The notes beneath the pieces were generated by a model that ran no database searches, was not told the origin of the DNA, and was given only the letters and a program-made list of their open reading frames with translations. From Dillenia suffruticosa (taxonomy: Eukaryota > Streptophyta > Magnoliopsida > Dilleniales > Dilleniaceae): 64,000 bases of DNA. The stretch covers positions 15,952,608-16,016,607 of the forward strand of contig JAVTVX010000001.1 of assembly GCA_033439265.1 (NCBI GenBank), written 5' to 3'. Both the position numbers and the translations under genes were made by a program. Shown in pieces: positions 46,370 to 59,022 of this stretch (position 1 is the stretch's first letter; the number at the start of each line of letters is the position of its first letter).

Positions 46370-48010
46370 ACCTGAAGTATTAATATTTAATATATTAAAA
46401 TGTTAATGCTAAAATTTATACATTAAAAAGTTTTACAATCAACAAATAAAAAAAGCAAAAATTTATTAAAAAAAAAAGGAAATTTGAAAAATTATTAAAA
46501 GAAAGCAAAAATAATAAAACTTTAATTTTTGTATTCAAATTAAAATATTATGATTTAAAAAATTATTAAGATGGGTAAGTTAGATGCCTTTTCATGCAAA
46601 TTTACTATTTCCCTCAAGTATTTGATCTTTATCGACGAAGGCATGCAGTGTTACATAGCAGAACTACATGGTCTTGCTATGTAGCAAAACTTCAGCAGCA
46701 GAACAATATAGTTTTGTTATATAGCAGAACTAGAAAATAGATTTTCTTTTTTTTTTTAACTAAAACACTTTATTATGAAGAAAAACAAATTCAACTTTAA
46801 AATGGTAATTTTAAATATATTATATGAATTTTTTAAAATTTTCAAAAAATTCCAAGTATGGTGGCGATTGATATTTTTATTTTGTTTTAATGTTATGCAA
46901 TATTTGTAGTGCATATATAAAAATACGTTGATTTAATGTTATGATATTAGAAAAATTATAATTTTAAAAATACTAAGTAACAAATATTTTACAGATATTT
47001 TTATATTAAAAAAATACATATAGGTACTAAAATTGACAGAATTACGTGTGAAGTGCAGAACTAACAAGGTAATTTAATATTCAATTTAAAATTTTATAAA
47101 TTTTAAAATTTTAATTTAATATTATAATTTTAATTTAATATTACAGATTAGTATTAATACTAAAAAATATTAATGTTGTAAGAATTAGAAATTTAAAATA
47201 TGTAATATTTTATTCTAATACCTAAATTATTAATATTTAATATATTAAAATGTTAATGCTAAAATTTATATATTAAAAAGTTTTACGATTAGCAAAAAAT
47301 CAAAAAAGAAAGAAAGAAAAAATATTAAAAAAAAGTAAATTTGAAAAATTATTAATAGAAAGCAAAAATTATAAAACTTTAATTTTGTATTCAAATTAAA
47401 ATATTATGATTTTAAAAATTATTAAAGCTAGTAAGTTGATTGCTTTTAAAGCAAATTTACTATCTTCCTCAAGCATTTAGTTTTTGCCGACGAAGGCGTG
47501 CAGTGCTACATAGCAGAACTATGAAGTTCTGCTATATAGCAAAACTACAAAGTGAGGCTGCATAGCAGAACTTTAGCAACAGAATAATATAATTGTACCA
47601 TGTAGAAGAACAATATAGTTCTGTCATGTAACAGAACTAGAAAATACATTTTCTTTCTTTCTTTTTTTTTTTTTTTTTTTTACTAAAACACATTATTATG
47701 AACAAATGTAAATTCAACTTCAAAATGGTAATTATAAATATATTAATCATGATTTTTTTTTTAATTTTCTAAAGATTTCAAGCATGGTGACGATTGATAT
47801 TTTCATTTTAATGTTATGCAAAATTTTTAGTGCACATATAAAAATGTTTTGATTTAATGTAGACAATAAAAAAATATTTGAACTTTAGTGCATATATAAA
47901 AAATATTTTACAGATATTTTTAGATTAAAAAAAATACAAATAGACAATAAAATTGACATAATTACGTGTAAAGTGCAAAACTACCAAGGTAATTTTATAT
48001 TCAATTTAAT
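46370..48010. repeat. Two tandem repeat units (B-type), about 0.85 kb each
   Basis: 46370-47220 and 47221-48010 align (shared TTAATATATTAAAATGTTAATGC, GACGAAGGC(A/G)TGCAGTG, CATAGCAGAACTA). Both carry GCAGAAC motifs. Confidence 0.65.
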
Positions 48011-48249
48011 ATTTTATTCTTATAAAATTTTAAATTGAATATTCATATTTATAAGTTTTAGTTTTGTTTTATTTTTTAATATTTTTATATTTTATATTAC
48101 GATTAACATTTTATTTGAAACTCCAATTTTTTAAACTTTTAGTTAGATAAAAATTAAAACTACTAGAGTAAAAATTTTAGATAGACAATAATTCTTTAAA
48201 AGATCAAAATTCTAATTTAAAAACGGCATAGTTAACTATAGGCAAAACT

Positions 48250-50870
48250 TATAAAATTAGATAACTTATACATAAATTGATCGGCACAATCTCATATTTA
48301 ATACCTACCAATAGAATATTTGATTTATCGTATGAAATCTTTAAATAACTAAATTATTTTTGATACTTTTTATATTTTACAAACCTTAAATTAAATATTA
48401 ATATTTATATTTTTTGACTTAAATTATTAAATATTATAATTTCAAATTAATATTTATATATTTTTAATTTCACACCGATATTAATGTTATATATGTTATG
48501 TCCATGTTTCTTTTTGTTTTAATTTAGAATGTTTAATATTAGATAAATATTTGAATATTATCTAATCTAAAAATGCAATCTATAAAAATTATAATTATAA
48601 AAAAATCTATCAAACTATGGTTTTTAATAATATTTCATTCTTTGTGAAAAGATTTAATATATATAAAAAAGAAAAATTATATTTATTTTATAGAAACAAA
48701 TCGAATTTAAATTTTTTTAAATCATTTAGATGCGGTTTATAAAAAATTTATACCATCACAGCCCTAGACAAAATAAAAAAAATGTTTTCGAGTGTTTCAA
48801 AAATAAAAGTAATATTTTGGGAGATTAAAAATGTTTTGTTTTTTGGGGGGAATAATAGCAGAGCCATGAGTTTCTGCATAGCAAAACCATGTGGTTCTGC
48901 GTACTACCTTATTATTCGAATATTCAGTTTTTTATAAAATTCAAAATAATTTATTTGAATATTTGATATTTATTTAAATAAAATATGAAATTGTAGCATG
49001 AAATGTAAAAATATTGAATGATGAACAAAAACAATATTATTAATATTTTTATTTAAATAGATGCATAAATATTTTTATCATTTAAAATTATATAAGAATA
49101 AAAATTAATAAATTAAATATATAATTCTTAATATATAGCACGCACACTATGCACACTACATGCTACCTTTTGTCACGTCTCCCTTTATATAGAAAAAAAG
49201 ACCCGAAAGATAAAAAAAAAAAGAATATATAAGCACTCAAGAACAATTATGTCGTTTAAACATAATATTGCATAATATTACACAGATAATGTTTTTTCTA
49301 GATATATTTTATTTAATATCTAATTTATTCAGTTTTAAATAAATATCTACATATTTAAATTAAATATTTAAATATTTTTATTTTTTTTTAATTTTAAATT
49401 GCATAATCATATTTATAAGTTTTAGTTTTGTTTTATTTATTAATGTTTTTATATTTTTTACTACGATTAAGATTTTATTTGAAATTCCAATTTTTCAAAT
49501 TTTTAGTTAGACAAAAATTAAAACTATTAAAGTAAAAGTTTTAGATAGATAATAATTCTTTAAAAGATCAAAACTCTAATTTAAAAACTCCATAGTTAAC
49601 TATAGACAAAACTTATAAAATTAGATAACTTATACATAAATTGATCAGCACAAACTTATATTTAATGCCTATCAAAAGAATATTTGATTTATTGTATGAA
49701 ATCTTCAAATAACTAAGTTATTTTTAATATTTTTTATATTTTACAAACCTTAAATTAAATATTAATATTTATGCATTTTTTATACTTAAATTATTAAATA
49801 TTATAATTTTAAATTAATATTTATGTATTTTTAATTTCACACCGATATTAATGTTATACATGTTATGTCCATATTTTTTTCATTTTAATTTAGGATGTTT
49901 AATGTTAGATAAATATTTAAATATTATCTAACCTAAAAATGCAATCTATAAAAATTATAATTATAAAAATATCTACCATATTATGGTTTTTAATAATATT
50001 TCACTCTTTGTGAAAATATTTAATATATATAAAAAAGAAAAACTATATTTATTTTACAAAAGCAAATCGAATTTAAACTTTTTTGTTGTTTTATTATGCA
50101 GAACCTCATGGTTCTGCACCACGTGATTCTGCTAGCAGAACCATATCCTTCTGCATACCATAATCATGCCGTTTTGTGTACCATCTTATTATTCGAATAT
50201 TCAATTTTTTATAATATTAAAAATAATTTATTTGAATATTTGATATTTATTTAAATAAAATGTGAAATTGTAACATGAAAATATGAAAATATTAAATGAT
50301 GAATCAAAACAATATTATTAATATTTTTATTTATATATACTTATAAATATTTTTATCATTTGAAATTGTATAAGAATAAAAATTAACAGATTAAATATAT
50401 AAATTTTAATATATAGTACGCACACCACGCACACTACAAACTACCTTTTGTCACGCCTCCCTCTATATAGAAAAAAAAGACCCAAAAAATAAAAAAAAAC
50501 AAGAAATATACAAACAATCAAAAACAATTATGTCGTTTAAATATAATATTACATAACATTACACAGATAATTTTTTTCCGGATATAATTTTTTTAATATC
50601 TAATTTATTTAATTTTAAATAAATCTCTACATATTTAAATTAAATATTTAAATATTTTTATTCTTATAAAATTTAAAATTGCATATTCATATTTATAAGT
50701 TTTAATTTTTGTTTATTTTTCAATATTTTTATATTTTATATTACGATTAACATTTTATTTGAAATTCTAATTTTTAAACCTTTTACTTAGACACACAAAA
50801 ATTAAAACTATTAAAATAAAGATTTTAGATAGACAAACATTCTATAAAAAATTAAAACTCTAATTTAAAA
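48250..50870. repeat. Two tandem repeat units (C-type), about 1.36 kb each
   Basis: About 48250-49610 and 49611-50870 align. Shared marks are AGATAACTTATACATAAATTGATC at 48259 and 49621, GCACAC(C/T)A(C/T)GCACACTAC, and the CACG(C/T)CTCCCT stretches. Each has a few GTTCTGC/GCAGAAC motifs. Confidence 0.65.
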
Positions 50871-51818
50871 ACTCCATGCTTAAATAATAATTTAGTTTTG
50901 GTTTATTATTTAATATTATCACATTCTATTTCAATTTAATATTTTAATCAAATCTCAAATATCTAAATATACATATTCAAATATATTATATGTGGTTATG
51001 TCAAACGCAGAATCACCTTCTGGCTCTCCAACATGCAGAATCACGTTGTGGATCTACGAAACGTAGAATTTTGTTGTCATCCTGCATAGCGTAGAACTAT
51101 TTTAAAAAATTAAAACCAATAAAAAATTGAAAAAAAATGAAAAACATATTTAATTCTGTTTTAAATATTTTTTTTGAGTTAATATATAACTTTTAATATA
51201 TATTACATACACTACGCACACTATATTTTAATATATACATTTAAATCCAAACATATTTAAATAAATAACTTAAATCTAAATATATTTAAATATAATATAC
51301 ATTTTTTTTCCATTCTAATGTATTTTTTTTTAATATAATATATTTAATGTTAAATGAATATATTTAAAATATATTTCTCTCGGTCATGTTTTTTTGGGTT
51401 TCATTTTTTTGGTATTATAAAAAAAAATTTTACGTATCACAAAACTGAAATTAATACGAATTTCATTAAATCACACTGGGCAACTTCCCTCATTTTGCAG
51501 CTAAAATCAAAACTTTACACCGCGTATCATGCAGTGTACACCTCCTAGTTGATCAAAATAGAAGCCTTCTTTCAATTGCAAAGTGAGGACTTGACCAAAT
51601 TACTAAACTCTCTTAACCAACATTTCGAATTCGAGTATTAAAAGTTAAAAAATAAGCACCAAGATAAACAACCCCTAAATTAAGTCTCATAACTGTTCGA
51701 TGAGTCAAATTTCCAAATACCGATGATTAAATGCAAAAAAAAAAAAAATGAAAACTTCTTGCTGGTCTGTGGTGTTTTTTTTTTTAAATACTTTTTACAT
51801 CTCCAAATAATGATGAAA
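50871..51818. other. AT-rich spacer with a last GCAGAA cluster
   Basis: GCAGAAT/GTAGAAC-like motifs persist to about 51100. Beyond that the DNA is AT-rich with no recognised feature up to the start of the copy 3 3'-flank homology. Confidence 0.5.
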
Positions 51819-52698
51819 GCTACTTGTCCAATACAAAACTCCTGAAATGTAACTACATTTTTCCATTTTATCCTACTCAAAACATTTCTTAGCGTGCATC
51901 AAACAGGCAAAAAAAAAAGCACTTTATAGACAACAAATGAATGAAAATTTATAAAAGAAGAAAGCAGAAGAAATATTAAAAAATAAAAAAGGGTGTCACA
52001 TATCAACTATAGAAATGCAAGAATCCATTTTAAAATTTGTAAGTTTTCCATGAAAAAAAAGTCTGATATAATTGTTCAGAAAAAAATGAAATGTACTAAG
52101 AAGAGTAGAGAACCAAATGAAGGCATGGATGAATATATGTAGCCTTTATTTAATTATTAAAAATTGAATAATTAAATATGAATATATAAAAAGAATTGAA
52201 TTGTATGAATAAAAAACACAACATTTTATTTGCAAGAATCTCAAAACCTAATGGGCACCCTAATATTCTCTCAAGATTTATAGGAAAATGAAATTTCATT
52301 TCGTAGGCAATGAGAAAAGCAGTTGAATTAACAAAACAAACAAATATAAAAGGATCATATACAACTTGCGAGGCATATCAATGGAAAAAGAAATTGCATA
52401 AGGTAGGGTTCCCCTACAAACCATTAGATTTTTAATATAATATATATTTTTCGACAATAATGCCATTTATTTAACACGACACGAGTTTTTTTTGATACAT
52501 TTCATACCATAAAAATGCATGAAAAATATTATTTGCAGAATAAGAGTGAGTCACATAAATCATCCAAATCTATCTTATTTATTATCAAAGCTAATGGACC
52601 TTTCCTCTGTTGGGTCTTGTTGTCCAAATGGATGCAAGATGAGTGAGAGCATCGAAGAAGCAACTCAGTTCCAAGCTGAGATGGCATTCCAAAGTAGT
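51819..52698. other. 3' flank of CFAS copy 3
   Basis: It aligns with 16535-16571 joined to 21751-22619 behind copy 2 and thus preserves the site before the Copia insertion (ACTAC at 51852-51856). It holds the candidate poly(A) signal at 52578-52583. Confidence 0.65.
52578..52583 (-). terminator. Candidate polyadenylation signal (AATAAA) of CFAS copy 3
   Basis: AATAAA on the minus strand, about 115 bases past the stop codon at 52699, aligned with the one behind copy 2. Confidence 0.4.
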
Positions 52699-55600
52699 TT
52701 ATTTCATCCCTTGTTTTTCATCTGGAAGATGAGTTGAATAAGCTGATGGGAAACCCTCGTATGGATCATCAAAAGTTGTATTATTGCCAGGACGTGAAAA
52801 TACAATCTGCATTTCAAGAAATTATCATTTCATTTTCCGTGAATTCTATAAAACTGAACATGGGGGCAGAGAGAAAGCATAGTTTCAGTGTGCAAGCAAA
52901 CTTGAGCATTCTTAATTGCATAAACTTGCCTTAATCTTATGATCAAGCTGAGCATGGATTGATAGGTCACATAATCCTCTTCTATACTGCTCAACAAGGA
53001 ACTAAAAAATACGTGTTGGATGGTACTAGAATGCTACAATTTTGTGTATTTGTACAACATTCCAGTAATAATTTCTTTTAACTAGTGTCACCTTGTTCAG
53101 CTAGTAAAAATTGTTGATTTGATATCAACAGAAAGGACCAAATCCCCTGGTACTAGGGTTGGGGGTGTGTATAGGTATGAGAAGAGACACTTCCATTGTA
53201 TAACTCACCATTGAACTGAACCGCAATGAATTGTAAGTCAATTTTGTCATTTTTTATGAGAGAGAAGAATGGAACCCTTAGAAAATAAGAAATTATCAAC
53301 TCAACATTTTAGTTGTGACTAGAACGTGAGAGAACTGGTTTTTGGCTTTTTTTTTCTTTTTTTAATAATTGGATCAGCCTTATTGGTCTCAAATTTTTTT
53401 TTTTTGGGTTGGACCCGGAAGTTGAATTCTCTTAAGAAATGCGGCCGCTGCCACGGGGCTTGAGCTTGTCCTAAGCGCAGCCTTTGGATTGAACCAAGGC
53501 CAGATTTTATTCCTCGGTATCTCTGATAGGCCTGACTGAGCTGATTCTCAGGTGTAGTTGTCAAAGTGAACCTTTCTTGTTTATTCCAGTATTGGTGGAC
53601 ATAGTATGATCCATAACACATATAATGCTCAAGCAGGAAATGGTCAAGCAGCAATGGCGGGCTGTAGAACAGGAAGGTACCTGATAATCTCCTAGAGTAC
53701 GTGTTTTGAAACCAGCAGCACAGTAATCAAAATAATACTCCCATGTCCGGATAAACTTTTCATCAAATCCCAGTGCGAGAACTTTGCTGCAAGAGTGACA
53801 ACTTAATTCAGATATCATTAAAATCTAAACCTAAACTGTTTTTTTTTTATTTACTGCTGACAACTATGACCGTTTAGATGATCAATATAGAGCAGCAATC
53901 AGTAACAGCAACAACATACAAGTCAAAATTTTGAAATTGGTTTAAATATATAGGAGCAGCAGGCTCCTCTAGAAAAAATGTTGGAGCACCCCATTTCAAG
54001 CAAAAGCAGAACATGCTACCTCTGGTTTTCAAGAAAGTTTTTCCTCCAACATCTCAGTGTCTGGTAGTAATGTATTCCTATGTTTTCAACATGCTCCACA
54101 CTGAAGGCAAGAAATCATCAAATTATTTATGAAAAGAAATGGACAATTGAAGTCTCATGTAGTTATGAATCCTGGCACAAAAGAGAACAGCATGTACCAA
54201 AGTCTGGAAGCAGATGCCATAGAAAATGTAATTTTACATAATGAAGGGACGCATCCACCAGGGAAAATGTATTGCTTGATAAATCCTCCCCCTCTCCGGT
54301 ATTCATCATATAAATGATCAGGAAACGATATGAACTGGAAATGGAATAGAAGCAATTAGATCCAATGTCAAGAATGATTGAATATAAAGATGAGAAATTT
54401 AGAACTTGAGAATTTTCATAATCCAAAAATACCTTTTGAAGCATTTGGTCTGAAATAATTCCTGGAATATAATCTTCTCTAGAAATGATGGCAAATTCAT
54501 TCACAAAAATCCAAAATTTTGGCCACAGATTTCTTAAGTGAAGGTATATCATACATTAGAAAATTATTTTTATAATAGTAGACAACACAAACATGTAAGT
54601 CAACTTTTGAATCCCATTTGAAAAATAAACTCGAATTGGAAATCTATTGGACAAAATTACAGTATGGTGCTAAGTTAGCTAATATTAATCTGCCACTTCC
54701 AGATCAAAAATCAAAGAATAATGTTATCTTGCCCTTACACCAAAGCTCAATTTATATAGAACCAACATCTTGTTTACTATCATTCATAAATTGAAGGAAG
54801 CTACATGATGCAGAAAATAAAGATACTATGCTAAGAACCAAAACTGCAACCAATTAATTAATTCATAAGATTCATTACCTGTAGGACAAGAAGGCCGTCT
54901 TTTGCCAATAATGATTCACAGAGACTGAAAAACTCCTCTATGTATTCATGTCCAACATGTTCAATCATCCCGCTGTCAGAGATCATCCATTAGATCACTG
55001 TATTGAAACAATATAATAACTTGTAGTTTTATCTACAAAAGTTGTGATGAACTCACCAAGATATGATTCTATCATACTTGCAAGTATCAGGTAATTGACG
55101 ATAGTCACAAAGAAGAAGTTTTATGTAGTCCTGACATGCAACCAAAATAGCTTAGTTCTGTCAGATGAATAGTTGCAGTGCTGTACATGCTTTTCTAGAT
55201 GGCAGTGTAATAGTAAGGCAGCAGATCAAATCCAAACACTATTACAGATCTTATATATTCTTAAATATACATACATACATAGGTATTGTTAAATCAAATG
55301 TTGTGTTTCTGAGCAAGATGAATTAGAATGAAATCAATCAAGTTGAAAGTCTACTTCTTTAGGAGACATATTTCAGTCACAAAGAGCTACAAGCTACTTT
55401 CCTTTTCAATTTGCCCAAGTGGAATACTTTCATCTCTCACTCACACATGACTTCGACAAACAGTTGTCAATGGGATTGATCTGCTTCATAAGAAAAATCC
55501 CTTGAAAGAAAATACAGGGGATTGAGACTGCGTAAGAGTACAAGAAATAAATAACATTTTTTTCCCTTAAGTTACAAGATTATTTTCTTGTTTTAAATTA

Positions 55601-58189
55601 CACTAAAAAGAAACTCCAGGATTGCTGAATAACAAAAACCGCAGCAATCTCTTACCAGGAGGAAAGAGTCCAGCTAACAAATGAGAGAACACAAGGGAGC
55701 TGGAAGTAGGGATGGTTACAAGGAGGGTTAAACAGGTGCTGAACTTGTTATCCATGAACAGAACACCAAGTTTAAGTGGAACTTAACGCTTGAACATCCA
55801 AAAGTAAGAGTGGCTCTAATTAGATCGTTTGCCAAACTCAGTATGATAGATTCATTTTTCTCATTCTTTAATGTAGGCAAAACATTGTCGATCTATATGT
55901 AATCTTCAAAAGTGCCGACATGCTTGTTCAATTCTATCTTTTTAATATTGGTCTATTATGACATCCAAACAAATATTATGTACCTGAAGGCCAGCCTCTT
56001 TCACTCTCTTTTCTGCAAATTTAAATTGTTGCTCTGACAATGTGATGCCCGTGTACTTGCATCCAGTTTGCTTGACAACCTCAATAGCTAAACTTCCCCA
56101 TCCACACCCAATATCAAGAATTTCATGCCTTTGCTCAATCCTTGCCTATATTGGAACAAATTCATTTAAACCAGAAATTAAAAAAAAAAAGGAAATTAAA
56201 AGAACATCTGACAACTCTCATACAAAATATTAAAAACATGCCTTCTCAATCAAAGCAGTAATTTTTCTCAGTTGCGCAGCTTTTAGATCTTCATCCTCCC
56301 TCTGACACATAATAAAACAAATCATTGATGGATCCGAGATACATGGAAAGAAGACTTCAAGTAAAAATGCATCATATTCCTTACCTTAAAAACTGCACAT
56401 GAATATGTCATTGTTTCGTCCAAGAAAGTGGAAAAGAGATCATTACTCTGGAAACAGCAAAACAAACACAAGTTATTGTATGCACTTTATGTGCTGTCTT
56501 TCTGGTTTCTTTTTTTTTTTTTTATAAAGAGGGAGGAGGCAGTCAGGGAGGGAGTCCCCCCATTGCTCAACCCAATAGGTTGGTGGTACCTTTTGTGTTC
56601 CCGCTGTTTGTGATAGTATTGCATGCAAAAAAAAAAAAAAAAAAAAAAAAAGCCTATGGCTTCATAAATGCTGGCACTTTCATCCAGACTAATTTGTGAA
56701 AACTCATGGATGGCATTCTATTGGAAATTGGATTCAAAAAGGTGACTCAAACATGCATGATGGCTCGCTCCCACATACATTAGGCAACTACAAAAATAGC
56801 TTTTGGAAGTTAAATCTACAAATTCTAGTCTAAGAAATATGGGATGGGAAAATCAGCCAAAGTAAGAGTTTAATATCCCATACCAGATCATAATGGCGAG
56901 AGATGTTCCTGCGAGCTTGTGTTACAGTATTTTGATTCAAAACATGCTGAATGACATTTCTTGCTAATGCTAATCCAGCTGTAAATCGCAACAAAGTCCA
57001 CCAACCTCTAAATTCAACAAAGGGTGGAAATTTAAGAACTAAAGTTCAGAATATGCCCATAAAAAATATCCTATACTACCTGCTTTATAGACTACAATGT
57101 ACCTTTTATTGTTGGACCTTGAAACGGAGGAATTTGGATCACTGTTGACAATGAAAATCTGTGCCATAAAATTCAGCAAGGGAAACACTTAAACAATGCA
57201 AATATTCGAGGAATTAGCAGTTTTGAGCTTTAGTCAGTATTAACCATGAAAAGATTAAGAAGACCCTCATCCTTATTGACAAAAGAAATATCCCCATGGA
57301 TATAAGCATCTGCAAGACCCAACTCGGCCTCTGTTGCAACCTGTCAAAGAATCTCGGAGTTTAGGAGACAAACAAAAATTTTAACCTCCAATTATTGCAG
57401 GGCCTGTTCTACATTGCTAAAATGTTCCTTGGTATAAAAGTTTTAGAGTTAATACCTTCCAATAGAACTGAGGATTGTGAACCCTAAAAGCAGATTTCAG
57501 ATAAGATTTCTTACTGGTACCCCCAAAGGTGAACACTGCACCTCCTTCCTCATATATGCTGAGACACCAGAAGAAACATGCCAAGTAATTTCCACATATG
57601 ACTTCAGACTAAATTCCTATACACAAATTAATCCTGTATATTGCCACAAGTAAATAATGATATACACAAGAATGTGTGCAGTTGCATTCATGCACATTCG
57701 CCAGTCAACATAAAGCAACAAAGTGGTATAAAATACGAAGAAGGAAATATAGTCAAAATAGCTCAGAAAGACTGCAATGGCAGCTGCTGCCATTATGATG
57801 GCCTAATGACTTGTGGATTAATATTATAGTTAACGCATCGACAAGTCTCTGCTGATCCTTTCCAATGTCATCACTCAGATTGTTATTTCCTTCTATGATG
57901 TAAAAAAGGGCCTTTAAGTATGATGCTTGTGATTAAGTGGCATGTATATACCATAGTGATTGCACCCAACTCAACAAAGCTACAGACCGCACCCAGAGCT
58001 CAAATTTTAGCAACACAAGGACAATGAATGAAGTTAAGTCTAAAAGTTAAACTTCAGAAGTAGGAATTGAAACATCCATTCTATTAGGCATGGTCAAGAT
58101 AGCTTTCACATCCAATTCCTTCCCAGAAGAAAGAATTCTAATCTTCACCGATTAGGTGAAAATTAAGTTCTTTGGTGAAAATAGAAATG

Positions 58190-58192
<3 letters not shown>

Positions 58193-58234
<42 letters not shown>
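58193..58234. repeat. (GA)n microsatellite in CFAS copy 3 intron 11
   Basis: A 42-base GA run aligned with the shorter run at 28205-28226. Confidence 0.9.
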
Positions 58235-58237
<3 letters not shown>

Positions 58238-59019
58238 CTATCAAGACACGGTGAAAATGGATAACCAAAGTAAACATTGAGGATAATATAATGGGGTAGA
58301 GAAATTACAGCAACAAGCAACATCACTAGGAAACTTCAATTTTCAGGATAAAGAGCACAATTTATGTGCACTTTCATGAAAACTTACATGAGGTATCCAG
58401 TCGAGATATAGCTCTTAAAAAATCTGATAACTAAAAGTCGTGCCCATGTTTCAAACAGCGGAGCTTCCATATGTTTAGGAATTTTCTGAACTGTAGAATT
58501 CGTTCCAAGTATGCCATTGGCAGCAACTATGCCTGCCTGCAAAGAATTAGGTATACATTATTACCTGCAGGATACATATTACTTACAGTAAAGGGCTTCC
58601 TTCTTATATGCATAACAATATTAATCCTCTAAACGTAACAATTAACCTATCACAAATTTTTGTTTCCCCATTTTTTTGGCCGAGAAGGAAGGGTGAGAAG
58701 GGCAACTAGAGTAGCTACCCACTCCCTTCGGCATCACCATAAAGGTACCCACCCAGTGTGGGATATTCATTTTGAGTCATAACTCTTATTCAATGTGCGA
58801 GGTCATCACCCCACCTAAGTGTTAGGTTTCTAGTATTTGTCCACAAGGTAATTGGTTTGCAGTGACCTTGCAACCTTGAATTTTCAAACTCGTAAAACTG
58901 TGACTTGACATTGTTGATCATTAGGCTACTACCTCACTGGTGATCCTACCACAAGTTACAGCTTGTTCATCTACTTATGACAATAAGTTAAAAGCGTGAG
59001 CTCTAATAGTTACCTTGAA

Positions 59020-59022
59020 TCA
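59020..59022 (-). other. Premature TGA codon in exon 10 of CFAS copy 3
   Basis: The minus-strand codon is TGA. The aligned codon of copy 2 (29016-29014) is CGA. Frame is fixed by exon 9 (181 nt, ending one base into a codon) and exon 10 (29 nt), both the same length in the two copies. The change is a C-to-T at a CpG, the common deamination type. Confidence 0.88.

Noticed and set aside
43861-47650. CRISPR-like reading of the repeated GCAGAAC word
   Set aside because: Spacing is irregular, repeats are short palindromes, backbones are AT-rich plant repeats, and no cas gene exists; the DNA is eukaryotic.
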